A DNA stretch of 64,000 bases from Aliidiomarina halalkaliphila (GTDB lineage: Bacteria > Pseudomonadota > Gammaproteobacteria > Enterobacterales > Alteromonadaceae): contig NZ_VJWL01000005.1 of NCBI RefSeq assembly GCF_007096385.1, forward strand, positions 52,990 through 116,989, given 5' to 3'. The notes under the pieces were generated by a model. The model saw only the letters and a list, made by a program, of their open reading frames with translations, searched no databases and was not told the DNA's origin. A program made the translations under genes and the position numbers. The stretch's first letter is position 1. The number at the start of each line of letters is the position of its first letter. Positions 18,473 through 27,134 of this stretch are shown here, in pieces.

Positions 18473-19180
18473 ATGACACCTAACGCAAATGCGATTGCAA
18501 TGAATCTTACCCAAGTGCGCCAGCAAATCACTGACGCTGCTCAAGAAGCAAACCGTACTCCTGAAAGTATCGCACTTCTGGCGGTCAGTAAAACGAAACC
18601 TGTGTCAGCGATCCGCGCAGCCTACGCTGCAGGGCAGCGTCTTTTTGCGGAGAACTATGTGCAAGAAGGGGTCAACAAGATCCACGAATGCCAAGATCTC
18701 GATGGAATCCAATGGCATTTTGTCGGGCCCATCCAAAGTAACAAAACCAAAGACATCGCCGAGCATTTTGATTGGGTTCACAGTATTGATCGAGAGAAAA
18801 TTGCGCGGCGCTTGAATGAACAGCGTTTACCTCGCCAAGCACCGCTGCAAGTCCTCATTCAAGTGAATATTGATGATGAAGCAAGTAAAGCGGGAATCAC
18901 GCTTCATCAAATAGATACCCTAGCTAGCTTTATTCGATCCTGCCCCCACTTACAGCTGCGGGGATTAATGGCAATTCCGCGGGCGAATAGTAGCGAAAAT
19001 GAACAAGCATCGTCTTTTTCTGCACTTCAACACGCTTTTCTTGAGTTACAACAAGGCGATCCCAAAGTAGATACATTATCCTTAGGGATGAGCGGCGATT
19101 TAGCATCGGCAATTAAATATGGCTCAACCATGGTGCGTATTGGCACCGCTATCTTTGGAGCCCGAGAACGCAACGCGTAG
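18473..19180 (+). CDS. yggS: YggS/PLPBP family pyridoxal-phosphate homeostasis protein
   Basis: The start at ATG 18473 lies ten bases after a GAGG box; the product has 235 residues. It shows the PLP-barrel fold of YggS: LLAVSKTKP with the PLP-binding Lys, FAENYVQEG, WHFVGPIQSNK, VLIQVNIDDEASKAG, LRGLMAIP, LSLGMSGDLASAI and VRIGTAIFG. The family binds PLP without known catalysis and buffers vitamin B6 and amino-acid metabolism. It is first in a same-strand row with proC, yggT and a DUF4426 gene. Confidence 0.95.
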   Translation: MTPNANAIAMNLTQVRQQITDAAQEANRTPESIALLAVSKTKPVSAIRAAYAAGQRLFAENYVQEGVNKIHECQDLDGIQWHFVGPIQSNKTKDIAEHFDWVHSIDREKIARRLNEQRLPRQAPLQVLIQVNIDDEASKAGITLHQIDTLASFIRSCPHLQLRGLMAIPRANSSENEQASSFSALQHAFLELQQGDPKVDTLSLGMSGDLASAIKYGSTMVRIGTAIFGARERNA

Positions 19181-19222
19181 TACATGAACGTGCGTCCAAT
19201 TATCAACAAAGAAGGAAGTAAC

Positions 19223-20053
19223 ATGACCTCATCCAATGTTCGGACCATCGGTTTTATCGGTGCGGGCAATATGCCCCAAAGTATACTCGGTGGCATGGTG
19301 AAAGGCGGATATCCAACCACCGCAATCATGGCTAGCAACCCGAGTCGGCCGAAGCTTGATATGTTGGAAGAAAAATACGGGATTTACACAAGTCAGGATA
19401 ATCATGAAATAGCGGGCAAAGCCGACGTTATTGTCTTGTCTGTGAAACCTCAGTTAATGCGCGACGTATGCGCAGATCTTGCAGCCCATGTTCCTGATTT
19501 AGATGAAAAACTTATCATCACCATTGCCGCCGGGCTACGTTTCGAACGCTACTACGAGTATTTAGGGAATAATATTACCCTTGTACGGGTGATGCCCAAT
19601 ACACCATCATTGGTTGGTGAAGGTGTGTCTGGATTGGTGGCCGACGATAAAGCCACGCAAGCGGATAGAGACTTTGTCACCCAAGTGTTTAATTATGTGG
19701 GTCTGACATTATGGCTCGACAACGAAGATGCCATCGATGTACTTGGCGCAGTCGCAGGGAGCGGCCCTGCTTACTTCTTTGAGTTTATGCATGGTTTGCA
19801 GCGCGCTGCAGAAGATTTAGGGTTTGACGCTGAGCAGGCCCGTGCCATGGTTCAACAAACGGCATTTGGAGCCGCTAGAATGGCCATGGAAAGTGACTTG
19901 TCATTAGTTGATCTACGTAAGCAAGTCACCAGTAAGGGCGGCTCTACGGCGAAGGGTATTGAGGTATATCAGAACGCTCAACTGAGCGATATTTCTAAGC
20001 GAGCGGTTGGTGCTGCGGTAACGCGTAACCAAGAAATGGCTAAACTTTTTTAA
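19223..20053 (+). CDS. proC: Pyrroline-5-carboxylate reductase
   Basis: ATG 19223 follows an AAGGAAG ribosome-binding site and gives 276 residues. A frame opening at 19184 adds 13 residues without family features. The N-terminal Rossmann site is FIGAGNMPQSILGG; VLSVKPQ, VRVMPNTPSLVGEG, GSGPAYFFEF and TSKGGSTAKGIE are conserved ProC blocks. It reduces P5C to proline with NAD(P)H, the last step after ProB and ProA, which are encoded about 7 kb downstream. Confidence 0.97.
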   Translation: MTSSNVRTIGFIGAGNMPQSILGGMVKGGYPTTAIMASNPSRPKLDMLEEKYGIYTSQDNHEIAGKADVIVLSVKPQLMRDVCADLAAHVPDLDEKLIITIAAGLRFERYYEYLGNNITLVRVMPNTPSLVGEGVSGLVADDKATQADRDFVTQVFNYVGLTLWLDNEDAIDVLGAVAGSGPAYFFEFMHGLQRAAEDLGFDAEQARAMVQQTAFGAARMAMESDLSLVDLRKQVTSKGGSTAKGIEVYQNAQLSDISKRAVGAAVTRNQEMAKLF

Positions 20054-20065
20054 AGGAACTCAGCA

Positions 20066-20605
20066 ATGAGCAATGGTGCTACTTTTTTAGTACAAACGAT
20101 ATTCGATCTCTTCATTATGGCGGTTATTTTGCGTTTATGGATGCAACTGGCCCGGGTCGATTATTTTAATCCGTTCTCACAATTTATCGTGAAGATCACC
20201 AGCCCTGTATTGAATCCTCTGCGTCGAGTATTCCCTACGCTTGGTCGCTTTGATATTGCTGCCGCTTTTCTCGCAACAGCGCTCGCAGCACTGAAAATTT
20301 TTGTAATTGTACAGATGCAAGTCGGTGCATTTCCGTATTCCGTGCTAAACCTATTTATGGCATCCATACAAAGTGTGCTGATCATCACCTTACAATTGAT
20401 GTTCTGGATATTAATTATTCGAGCCATTTTGAGTTGGTTTAGCCAGGGGCGCAATCCTATCGAGTTCGTGTTTGCGCAGTTAACTGAGCCGATGCTTGCA
20501 CCGATCCGACGCATTATTCCACCTATTGGTGGGCTCGACTTATCGGTACTCGTGCTTATCATTCTTGTTCAGTTTGTCCGCATTTCAATTATGGGAGCGG
20601 GTTAA
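20066..20605 (+). CDS. yggT: YggT family membrane protein
   Basis: The 179-residue protein begins 12 bases after proC behind AAAGGAACT. It has two YggT units, each a pair of hydrophobic helices around the motif NPFSQFIVKITSPVLNPLRRVFP in the first half and NPIEFVFAQLTEPMLAPIRRIIPP in the second. The function is unclear: the family is linked to osmotic tolerance in E. coli, and distant homologues act in cell-division or chloroplast nucleoid contexts. The conserved coupling to yggS and proC is seen here. Confidence 0.92.
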   Translation: MSNGATFLVQTIFDLFIMAVILRLWMQLARVDYFNPFSQFIVKITSPVLNPLRRVFPTLGRFDIAAAFLATALAALKIFVIVQMQVGAFPYSVLNLFMASIQSVLIITLQLMFWILIIRAILSWFSQGRNPIEFVFAQLTEPMLAPIRRIIPPIGGLDLSVLVLIILVQFVRISIMGAG

Positions 20606-20606
20606 T

Positions 20607-21077
20607 ATGATGAAACGATGGTTGTGTCGCCTCACGCCAATTGCATGGCTTATTGCGTTAGCGGTGCTTGCATTGCTTTCGTGGCAAGCCGTTGCCAATG
20701 AGCAAGGCGGCCAATATGAACGCTTTGGAAATTGGGAAGTGCACTATATTGCATTCCCAAGCACCATGCTCACCCCAGAAATCGCGAATGCTTATAATGT
20801 GCGTCGTAGCGGTTCACGTGGGGTAGTGAATATTTCTGTGCTCGACGCAGAACAAGAAGGGAAACCTGGGCAGCGTGTATCCATTTCAGGTTATGCGCTA
20901 AACAATTTAGGACAACGCCAGAACTTAAGTTTCCGCCGTTTTATTGAAGAGCCCGCGATTTACTATATCGCTGAGGTTTCTCATGTAAACGAGGATCGCC
21001 TGCGCTTCTTTATCACCATCAATCACGGTGACCGCAGCGAAGAGTTACGTTTTGTGCATACCTTCTATCGCGACTAA
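20607..21077 (+). CDS. DUF4426 family periplasmic protein
   Basis: ATG 20607 lies one base after the yggT stop, with GGAG in the yggT end. The product has 156 residues, with a signal peptide (two basic residues, hydrophobic core LIALAVLALLSW, likely cut after AVA near residue 30). The mature part (YERFGNWEVHYIAFPSTML..., FTINHG-like end) fits DUF4426, a small periplasmic family found in the same yggS-proC-yggT cluster in several gammaproteobacteria. No function is known. A strong terminator follows. Confidence 0.85.
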   Translation: MMKRWLCRLTPIAWLIALAVLALLSWQAVANEQGGQYERFGNWEVHYIAFPSTMLTPEIANAYNVRRSGSRGVVNISVLDAEQEGKPGQRVSISGYALNNLGQRQNLSFRRFIEEPAIYYIAEVSHVNEDRLRFFITINHGDRSEELRFVHTFYRD

Positions 21078-21078
21078 A

Positions 21079-21112
21079 AAAAACCGCCCCACGAGGTGAA
21101 GGGGCGGTTTTT
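21079..21112. terminator. Bidirectional rho-independent terminator
   Basis: A 12-bp perfect inverted repeat with GC-rich core CCGCCCC/GGGGCGG and A/T flanks (21079-21090 with 21101-21112) lies between the DUF4426 gene and the convergent antiporter gene. Confidence 0.9.
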
Positions 21113-21128
21113 CAGTTTCGTAAATTGT

Positions 21129-22859
21129 CTAGAGCTCTACCGGTTTCACACCAATCTTCAAAATGACCCCGTCGTCGCCCACTTCTCGGGCAGTAAACAT
21201 TAAGTTCCCCAGCTTGATATGGTCACCCACTACCACTCGGCGGTGAAAGCGCTTCTTAAAGATGTCGTTAATTGATGTATCCAGGTCTTCTCCGCCATCT
21301 TCCGGCAACACGTAGAATCCAGCCAGGTCGGCCAGAGTGATTTCCCCGTTAAGCACAAAATCACCAAAGAAGCTTTTCTTGTTAATACGAGAATTCGTTC
21401 CGGTGCTTCCCAACACTTCCGAAATCTTACTCATATCATCAGAGCGGGCCAATATCATTAACGCATCGCCCGAACGCAACATCGGGTTCACGGCGCTCCG
21501 AATCCATTGCTCGTTTCGGATTAAACCAACAAAATCAGCCTCTCGGGGTAAATTAATCTCATCCCAATGATGGTCTGCGGCAGCACTATCTTCGGTAATA
21601 TTAAACACAGCGATCTCGAGCACTTCACTGGCGTGCACCGCATCTAACGGTGTGCGGTAATCCGGTTCCGGCTCTTGTGGAATTTCCAGCCCCATCTTGC
21701 GAGCGACAAAAGCAATGCTCCAGCCCTGCACCACTAACGACACCAACACAACCACAAAGGCTATCTCAAAATAGAGTTGCTGGTTTTCCAACCCCGCAAT
21801 CCAGGGGAATAACGCCAGAACGATAGGAACTGCACCGCGTAACCCCACCCAACTAATAAAGAATTGATCACGCCAGGGGAAACGGAATGGCGCGAGGCTA
21901 ATGATCACGGCAATAGGACGCGCCACAAAGATGAGAATCGCCGCTAATGCCAGAGCTGGTAAAGCGATATCAAGAATAGACGACGGTGTCATCAGGATGC
22001 CCAACATTAAGAACATCACGATTTGAGACAACCACGCGAGTCCGTCGTGAACACGTAGAATATGCATCACTTGCGGCAAGCGTGAATTACCGACCAAGTA
22101 CCCCATGAGGTACACCGCAAGAAAGCCGCTCCCGCCGAGCTGTGCGGTTAATCCAAACACCAAAACACTGCCAGACACAGCGAGCAGTGGAAAGAACGAT
22201 ACGTGCAGGGTGAGTTGCCTACAGCCATACACAAAGAGCTTACCAGCACCGAAGCCGACCGCAGCACCCACTAATGCTTGCTGCAAAAATACAAACAGCA
22301 CGGTGGCGTCCATAGGCGTATCTGGCATCGCCAGCACACTCACCAGAGTGACTGTTAACATAACGGCCATAGGGTCATTACTGCCTGACTCTATTTCTAG
22401 GGTAGCGGCCACCCGCTCTTTAATGCGTAAGCGTTGCGATTGGAAGATGGAAAATACTGCCGCGGCATCGGTTGAACCCAATATAGCGCCTAGCAGAAGC
22501 CCTTCAATCCAGGAAAAACCAAATAGGTAAGCGGCACTTACCCCCGTAATTAAACAGGTGATAATGACCCCTACCGACGAGAGCATCGCCGCCGGTGCCA
22601 GGGCCACCCGAAAACGCTCTGGGTGGGTACGTAAACCACCATCGAAAAGTATAATAACAAGAGCAACCGAACCGATTAGCAAGGCCACATCGGGATTATC
22701 AAACTGTAATCCGAGCAAACCATCTTCGCCGGCAATCATACCGAGCACTAAGAACACCAGAAGCAGCGGAGCACCTACACGCACAGAAACTTGTACCGCG
22801 AGAATACTCACGAATAACAAGGTACCGGCAATTAATATCAGTAGGTTTACTGCATCCAT
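21129..22859 (-). CDS. nhaP2: K+/H+ antiporter, NhaP2/CvrA type
   Basis: The 576-residue protein matches the E. coli CvrA/NhaP2 length. Residues 1-~390 form a CPA1 transporter with about 12 helices and the ion-site blocks VIILFDGGLRT, GAILGSTDAAAVFSI, EIESGSNDPMAVMLT and WVGLRGAVPIVLALFP. The C-terminal part has a TrkA-C/RCK_C-like domain (about 400-480) and a CorC/HlyC-like transporter-associated domain (to the end). It exchanges cytoplasmic K+ for H+ and aids volume and pH control. It lies inverted between the DUF4426 gene and rdgB. Confidence 0.93.
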   Translation of the reverse strand: MDAVNLLILIAGTLLFVSILAVQVSVRVGAPLLLVFLVLGMIAGEDGLLGLQFDNPDVALLIGSVALVIILFDGGLRTHPERFRVALAPAAMLSSVGVIITCLITGVSAAYLFGFSWIEGLLLGAILGSTDAAAVFSIFQSQRLRIKERVAATLEIESGSNDPMAVMLTVTLVSVLAMPDTPMDATVLFVFLQQALVGAAVGFGAGKLFVYGCRQLTLHVSFFPLLAVSGSVLVFGLTAQLGGSGFLAVYLMGYLVGNSRLPQVMHILRVHDGLAWLSQIVMFLMLGILMTPSSILDIALPALALAAILIFVARPIAVIISLAPFRFPWRDQFFISWVGLRGAVPIVLALFPWIAGLENQQLYFEIAFVVVLVSLVVQGWSIAFVARKMGLEIPQEPEPDYRTPLDAVHASEVLEIAVFNITEDSAAADHHWDEINLPREADFVGLIRNEQWIRSAVNPMLRSGDALMILARSDDMSKISEVLGSTGTNSRINKKSFFGDFVLNGEITLADLAGFYVLPEDGGEDLDTSINDIFKKRFHRRVVVGDHIKLGNLMFTAREVGDDGVILKIGVKPVEL

Positions 22860-22948
22860 AGGCTGCTTAAAATCTCCGTGTCTAACTCGCTTTGCTTCCG
22901 CGCGATTTGAGCGGATGAATCGATAATACCACAGGGGGCTAACTGCGC

Positions 22949-22954
22949 TATAAT
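22949..22954 (+). promoter_or_regulatory. Candidate -10 element for rdgB-hemW
   Basis: A perfect TATAAT lies about 72 bp before the rdgB start in the divergent antiporter/rdgB gap. No good -35 is seen at 16-18 bp. Confidence 0.3.
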
Positions 22955-23025
22955 GGGCAGCGGATTTATTTCCTCCGGATTTAATTCACTAAGCAATTGA
23001 AATGTGTACAAAACAGGATTTTTCC

Positions 23026-23628
23026 ATGACCACCTCTTCGCGCCAACTCGTTCTCGCAACCGGCAACCCGGGTAAAGTGTCTGAACTTTCAGATTTGCTA
23101 GCCCCCCTAGGCTGGTCTGTCACCCCACAAACAGAACTTGGGGTGAGTGACGCCGAAGAAACCGGATTAACCTTTATTGAAAATGCGATTATTAAAGCCC
23201 GTCATGCCTGCATGACTACCGGTCTTCCCGCTCTTGCCGATGATTCTGGTTTAGCCGTACATGCCTTAGGTGGCGCTCCCGGTATCTATTCGGCACGCTA
23301 CGCAGGGTCTAACGCGACTGATCAAGATAACTTAAATAAGCTACTTGGTGCCTTAAAAGATGTTCCTGAATCTCAGCGACACGCAGAGTTTCATTGTGTA
23401 TTGGTTCTCATGCAGAGCGCGGATGATCCAACGCCTCTCGTCTGCCATGGTCGTTGGCCTGGCCGCATTGCCTTTGAGCCCTCCGGGAGTGGCGGTTTTG
23501 GTTATGATCCAATTTTTATTCCGAATGAGAAATCGTGCACCGCGGCAGAGCTGGGCAAAGACGAGAAAAAGCAACTAAGCCATCGCGGTCGCGCATTGCG
23601 CTTATTGCTTGAGGCATTAGATCACTGA
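23026..23628 (+). CDS. rdgB: XTP/dITP diphosphatase (RdgB/HAM1)
   Basis: The start at ATG 23026, seven bases after CAGGA, gives 200 residues. HAM1 blocks: [68 protein letters not shown] and the end [11 protein letters not shown]. It hydrolyses deaminated purine nucleoside triphosphates (ITP, dITP, XTP) to monophosphates and keeps them out of DNA. Its TGA overlaps the hemW ATG (TGATG), so the two are translationally coupled. Confidence 0.96.
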   Translation: MTTSSRQLVLATGNPGKVSELSDLLAPLGWSVTPQTELGVSDAEETGLTFIENAIIKARHACMTTGLPALADDSGLAVHALGGAPGIYSARYAGSNATDQDNLNKLLGALKDVPESQRHAEFHCVLVLMQSADDPTPLVCHGRWPGRIAFEPSGSGGFGYDPIFIPNEKSCTAAELGKDEKKQLSHRGRALRLLLEALDH

Positions 23629-24791
23629 TGGCCTCTCCCCTGCCAATGACACTACCCCCACTAAGCCTGTACGTTCACATTCCTTGGTGTGTACAAAAGT
23701 GTCCGTATTGTGATTTTAACTCTCATGCGCAGCCGGAAGTAATTCCAGAAGCCCAATATATTGCCTGCTTGCTCGATGATCTCGACGCCGACCTGATCTA
23801 CGTACAGGGACGCGCGCTTTCCTCTATTTTTATTGGCGGCGGTACACCGAGCTTGTTCTCCGCAGAGGGTATCAAAAAGCTACTAGCCGGTATTCAAGCT
23901 CGTATTCCATTTGCCGAGTCCATTGAAATTACCCTTGAGGCCAACCCCGGAACCTTTGAAACTGAACGCTTCGCGGGATTTCAAAAAGCCGGCGTGAACC
24001 GCTTATCCATCGGTGTGCAATCTCTGCAAGAAGAACAACTGAAAAAGCTGGGGCGCATACACGATCCGCAACAAGCACAAGTGGCTGCACACCATGCCGC
24101 AAGCCTTCCGTTGCATTCGTTTAATTTAGATCTCATGCATGGGCTCCCACAGCAAACGCTGGCCACTGCCATGGCCGATCTGGAAGGGATCATTGCCTTA
24201 AACCCGCCCCATATTTCCTGGTACCAGCTGACCATTGAGCCCAATACCCTGTTCGCGAGCAAACCACCGGTGTTGCCTGATGATGACATCCTCTGGGACA
24301 TTTACGAACAAGGCCACTTGCGCTTAGCCGCTGCGGGTTACCAGCAGTATGAAGTAAGTGCCTATGGCAAGCCCGGGCACCGCGGGCAACATAACTTAAA
24401 TTATTGGCGCTTCGGTGATTACCTCGGCATTGGCTGTGGCGCCCATGGCAAAATCACCCTACCCGAGAACGGGAAAATTATTCGCACGGAAAAAATCAAA
24501 CACCCGCGCGGATATCTCGACCTAACACGGCCTTACCTATTGCGGCAATGGGACGTTGCTACAGACGATCGCGTGTTTGAATACTTTATGAATCGCCTTC
24601 GGTTGCTTGAACCCATTCCCAAACAGGAGTTTAGTGAGCGTACCGGGTTGCCAGTTGAGCTCGCGGAGCAGGCGTTGAACAATGCGATTCGGCAGGAATT
24701 AATTCAAGACGGGGATAGCAGTTGGCAAACAACCGCCCGAGGGCGGTTGTATTTAAATAAAGTGCTCAGTGATCTACTTACCGACGATTAA
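23628..24791 (+). CDS. hemW: Radical SAM heme chaperone HemW
   Basis: The 387-residue product begins at ATG 23628, overlapping rdgB; ATG 23646 is an alternative. The radical SAM cluster motif is CVQKCPYCDF near residue 22, followed by FIGGGTPSLFS, the SAM-binding EANPGTFE, RLSIGVQS, DLMHGLP and the HemW C-terminal domain with NYWRFGDYLGIGCGAHG. HemW, once called an oxygen-independent coproporphyrinogen oxidase, delivers heme to membrane proteins. The first Cys set matches HemW rather than HemN. It abuts trmB stop-to-stop. Confidence 0.94.
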   Translation: MASPLPMTLPPLSLYVHIPWCVQKCPYCDFNSHAQPEVIPEAQYIACLLDDLDADLIYVQGRALSSIFIGGGTPSLFSAEGIKKLLAGIQARIPFAESIEITLEANPGTFETERFAGFQKAGVNRLSIGVQSLQEEQLKKLGRIHDPQQAQVAAHHAASLPLHSFNLDLMHGLPQQTLATAMADLEGIIALNPPHISWYQLTIEPNTLFASKPPVLPDDDILWDIYEQGHLRLAAAGYQQYEVSAYGKPGHRGQHNLNYWRFGDYLGIGCGAHGKITLPENGKIIRTEKIKHPRGYLDLTRPYLLRQWDVATDDRVFEYFMNRLRLLEPIPKQEFSERTGLPVELAEQALNNAIRQELIQDGDSSWQTTARGRLYLNKVLSDLLTDD

Positions 24792-25508
24792 TTAAATGGC
24801 AGTAAATTTCATGTCCCACACCCCATGCCCCAGACGATGACCACGTTTCTCAAACTTGGTTAACGGCCGCTCTTCTGGGCGCGGAATATAGGTGTTATCT
24901 TCGGACTGGTTTTCAAAACCAGGGGCCGGAGTCATCACTTCGAGCATGTGCTCCGCATAGTTTTCCCAATCGGTGGCTAAGTGCAGCACGCCTCCATGTT
25001 TCAATTTTTGGCGCAACAACGCCACAAATGCAGGTTGAATCAATCTGCGTTTGTGGTGGCGTTTTTTGTGCCAAGGATCAGGAAAGAAAATCTGCACCTT
25101 GCTTAAACTACCATCGAGCACGGCCTTCTCTAACACTTCCACCGCATCGTGCTCAATCACCCGCAGGTTGGTTACCCCTTGGGTTTCCGCTTCAAGCAAA
25201 CAAGCGCCGACCCCAGGACGATGCACTTCGATACCGACAAAATTCAATTCCGGCGAGGCCTTGGCCATTTCCACCAGTGACTGGCCCATGCCAAAACCGA
25301 TCTCAAGCACCACCGGATGGTCGTTGCCAAAAATAGTAGTGAACTCAAGTGGCGATTCAGAGTAATCAATACCCATGGTTCCCCACTGGCGCTCCAAAGC
25401 ACCCGCTTGGCCTTTGGTCAACCGGCCTTCACGGCGCACGAAGCTGCGCACTTTACGGATGTAAACACCCGCTTTACTCTGTTCTGGTGAGGAATTCTGC
25501 TCTGTCAT
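24792..25508 (-). CDS. trmB: tRNA (guanine-46-N7)-methyltransferase TrmB
   Basis: The 238-residue product has the TrmB fold. An N-terminal basic arm ([15 protein letters not shown]) is followed by the SAM-binding [35 protein letters not shown], the signature [16 protein letters not shown] and the late TKFEKRG. It makes m7G46 in the tRNA variable loop. It is divergent from mutY with a 100-bp gap and convergent with hemW. Confidence 0.97.
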   Translation of the reverse strand: MTEQNSSPEQSKAGVYIRKVRSFVRREGRLTKGQAGALERQWGTMGIDYSESPLEFTTIFGNDHPVVLEIGFGMGQSLVEMAKASPELNFVGIEVHRPGVGACLLEAETQGVTNLRVIEHDAVEVLEKAVLDGSLSKVQIFFPDPWHKKRHHKRRLIQPAFVALLRQKLKHGGVLHLATDWENYAEHMLEVMTPAPGFENQSEDNTYIPRPEERPLTKFEKRGHRLGHGVWDMKFTAI

Positions 25509-25608
25509 CGTTTCTGAACCTGTTACACTCGGTTATTCATAACCAGATGGTCAATTTCTTTAGGGTCGCCATTATCCAATCTGGCGTCGGAAAAACAAGC
25601 AAACTTGT

Positions 25609-26613
25609 ATGATTCAGCCAAAAAACTTTGTCAAAACCGTTCTCTCTTGGCAAGCAGCGCACGGCCGCCATCAATTACCTTGGCAGCATCCTGCCACGCC
25701 CTATCGCGTGCTTGTTTCAGAAATCATGCTACAACAAACCCAAGTGGCGACGGTTATCCCCTATTTTGAGCGCTGGATGACCCGTTTTCCAACCTTGCAA
25801 AGCTTAGCAGACGCCAGCGAAGATGAAGTGATGGCATTGTGGCAAGGGTTGGGCTACTACTCGCGCGCTCGCAACTTGCAAAAAGCCGCGCGCTTTCTAG
25901 TGGACACCTATAACGGCGAGTTTCCACAGGAATTAACCGACATCCAATCCATTCCTGGAGTCGGCCGATATACCGCGGGAGCGATAAAATCGTTCGCTTA
26001 TGATGAGTACGGCCCTATTGTCGATGGCAATGTGCGTCGACTGTTCTGCCGACTCTTTGGTGTTGAAGGTGTACCTAGCACCAGCAAAGTGGATAAGGCG
26101 CTCTGGCAACTCGCCGAAGACTACACCCCTAATCAGAACAATCGGCGCTTTGCCCAAGGGTTACTCGATCTTGGCGCCACGCTGTGTACCGCCCGCAATC
26201 CAAAGTGCACGGAATGCCCTTTTGCAGATCACTGCGTTGCCTTACATACAGGGCGAGTCTCTGAGCTTCCCACGGCAAAGCCGAAAAAAACTATCCCAAA
26301 GCGAACTGGGCATTTTTTATGGCTACAGAAAGACAGTGAGCTCTACCTAGAGAAACGCCCAGAGCATGGTATTTGGGCCTCGCTATGGAGCCTCCCAGAA
26401 CTTGGCGAGGCACCTACAAATGCAACGCTTAAAGGCTCGTTCCAGCATACGTTTAGCCATTACAAGTTAGATGCAAAGATATGGACCCTAACCACCATAC
26501 CTAACGATACCGTCGCTGAAGGCAAAGCAGACAAATGGGCGGCATTTGATGATCTTACCGATATTGGTTTACCCGCCCCAATACGCAAATACATTGAACA
26601 ACATTCACGGTAA
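25609..26613 (+). CDS. mutY: A/G-specific adenine DNA glycosylase MutY
   Basis: The 334-residue product contains the HhH-GPD domain with LVSEIMLQQTQVATVIPYFERW, the helix-hairpin-helix SIPGVGRYTAGAI and the catalytic Asp in DGNVRRLFCR. The [4Fe-4S] loop is C-x6-C-x2-C-x5-C in CTARNPKCTECPFADHC. A C-terminal NUDIX-like domain (about 225-330) recognises 8-oxoG. It removes adenine opposite 8-oxoguanine. It is divergent from trmB and precedes yggX, the usual partner. Confidence 0.97.
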   Translation: MIQPKNFVKTVLSWQAAHGRHQLPWQHPATPYRVLVSEIMLQQTQVATVIPYFERWMTRFPTLQSLADASEDEVMALWQGLGYYSRARNLQKAARFLVDTYNGEFPQELTDIQSIPGVGRYTAGAIKSFAYDEYGPIVDGNVRRLFCRLFGVEGVPSTSKVDKALWQLAEDYTPNQNNRRFAQGLLDLGATLCTARNPKCTECPFADHCVALHTGRVSELPTAKPKKTIPKRTGHFLWLQKDSELYLEKRPEHGIWASLWSLPELGEAPTNATLKGSFQHTFSHYKLDAKIWTLTTIPNDTVAEGKADKWAAFDDLTDIGLPAPIRKYIEQHSR

Positions 26614-26637
26614 GTGACGATCATAAGAAGCCCATTG

Positions 26638-26646
26638 TGGTATGAT
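26638..26646 (+). promoter_or_regulatory. Candidate extended -10 promoter for yggX
   Basis: TGGTATGAT (TGn followed by a TATAAT-like hexamer) lies in the mutY-yggX gap, about 65 bp before the yggX start. No clear -35 is seen. Confidence 0.35.
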
Positions 26647-26710
26647 TTAGGGCATAAACTTAGTGCAACAGGGCTATCCAATCGCACTCGTGAAAATATT
26701 GGAGATTAGC

Positions 26711-26983
26711 ATGGCAAGAACCGTTTTTTGTCAACGATTACAAAAAGAAGCAGAAGGTTTAGACTTCCAATTATACCCTGGAGAGCTCGGACTTCGCATT
26801 TACGAGAATATTTCCAAAGAAGCTTGGGCTGAGTGGCAAAAAAAGCAAACCATGCTGATCAATGAAAAACGCCTGAACCTTATGGATCCAGAGGCTCGTG
26901 CACTCATTGAAAAGGAAATGGTCGCGTTTCTATTTGAAGGCAAAGATGTTCAAATTGATGGCTATGTACCACCTGAAAAATAA
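26711..26983 (+). CDS. yggX: Fe(2+)-trafficking protein YggX
   Basis: ATG 26711 follows GGAG by six bases; the product has 90 residues, the full family length. It begins [18 protein letters not shown] with the conserved Cys, followed by YPGELG.RI and [16 protein letters not shown]. YggX is a small cytoplasmic protein implicated in iron trafficking and protection of Fe-S clusters from oxidation. The mutY-yggX pairing links two oxidative-damage functions. Confidence 0.96.
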   Translation: MARTVFCQRLQKEAEGLDFQLYPGELGLRIYENISKEAWAEWQKKQTMLINEKRLNLMDPEARALIEKEMVAFLFEGKDVQIDGYVPPEK

Positions 26984-27087
26984 GGCAGTTCACGCACATA
27001 ACTTATAAAAATACCGTGAATTGTGTGTATAGCGAATGAAAATGCCATTTACAGCCATTTTACTGGGCCGTCGGTGGTGATAAAAAG

Positions 27088-27129
27088 CTCCCTGTGGTAA
27101 ACTGCGCGCCTCGATTGACCAACAGGGAG
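27088..27129 (+). promoter_or_regulatory. Inverted repeat sequestering the proB Shine-Dalgarno
   Basis: CTCCCTGT (27088-27095) is complementary to ACAGGGAG (27122-27129), and the pairing is extended by GG/CC with one bulge. The right arm contains the AGGGAG ribosome-binding site of proB (start 27135). If the transcript begins upstream of 27088, the hairpin could hide the site. The transcript start is unknown. Confidence 0.35.
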
Positions 27130-27134
27130 TCTCT

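Noticed and set aside
22558..22926. Long open frame on the strand opposite the K+/H+ antiporter
   Set aside because: It is a shadow of the antiporter gene; Ser/Thr/Arg-rich with no start signal.
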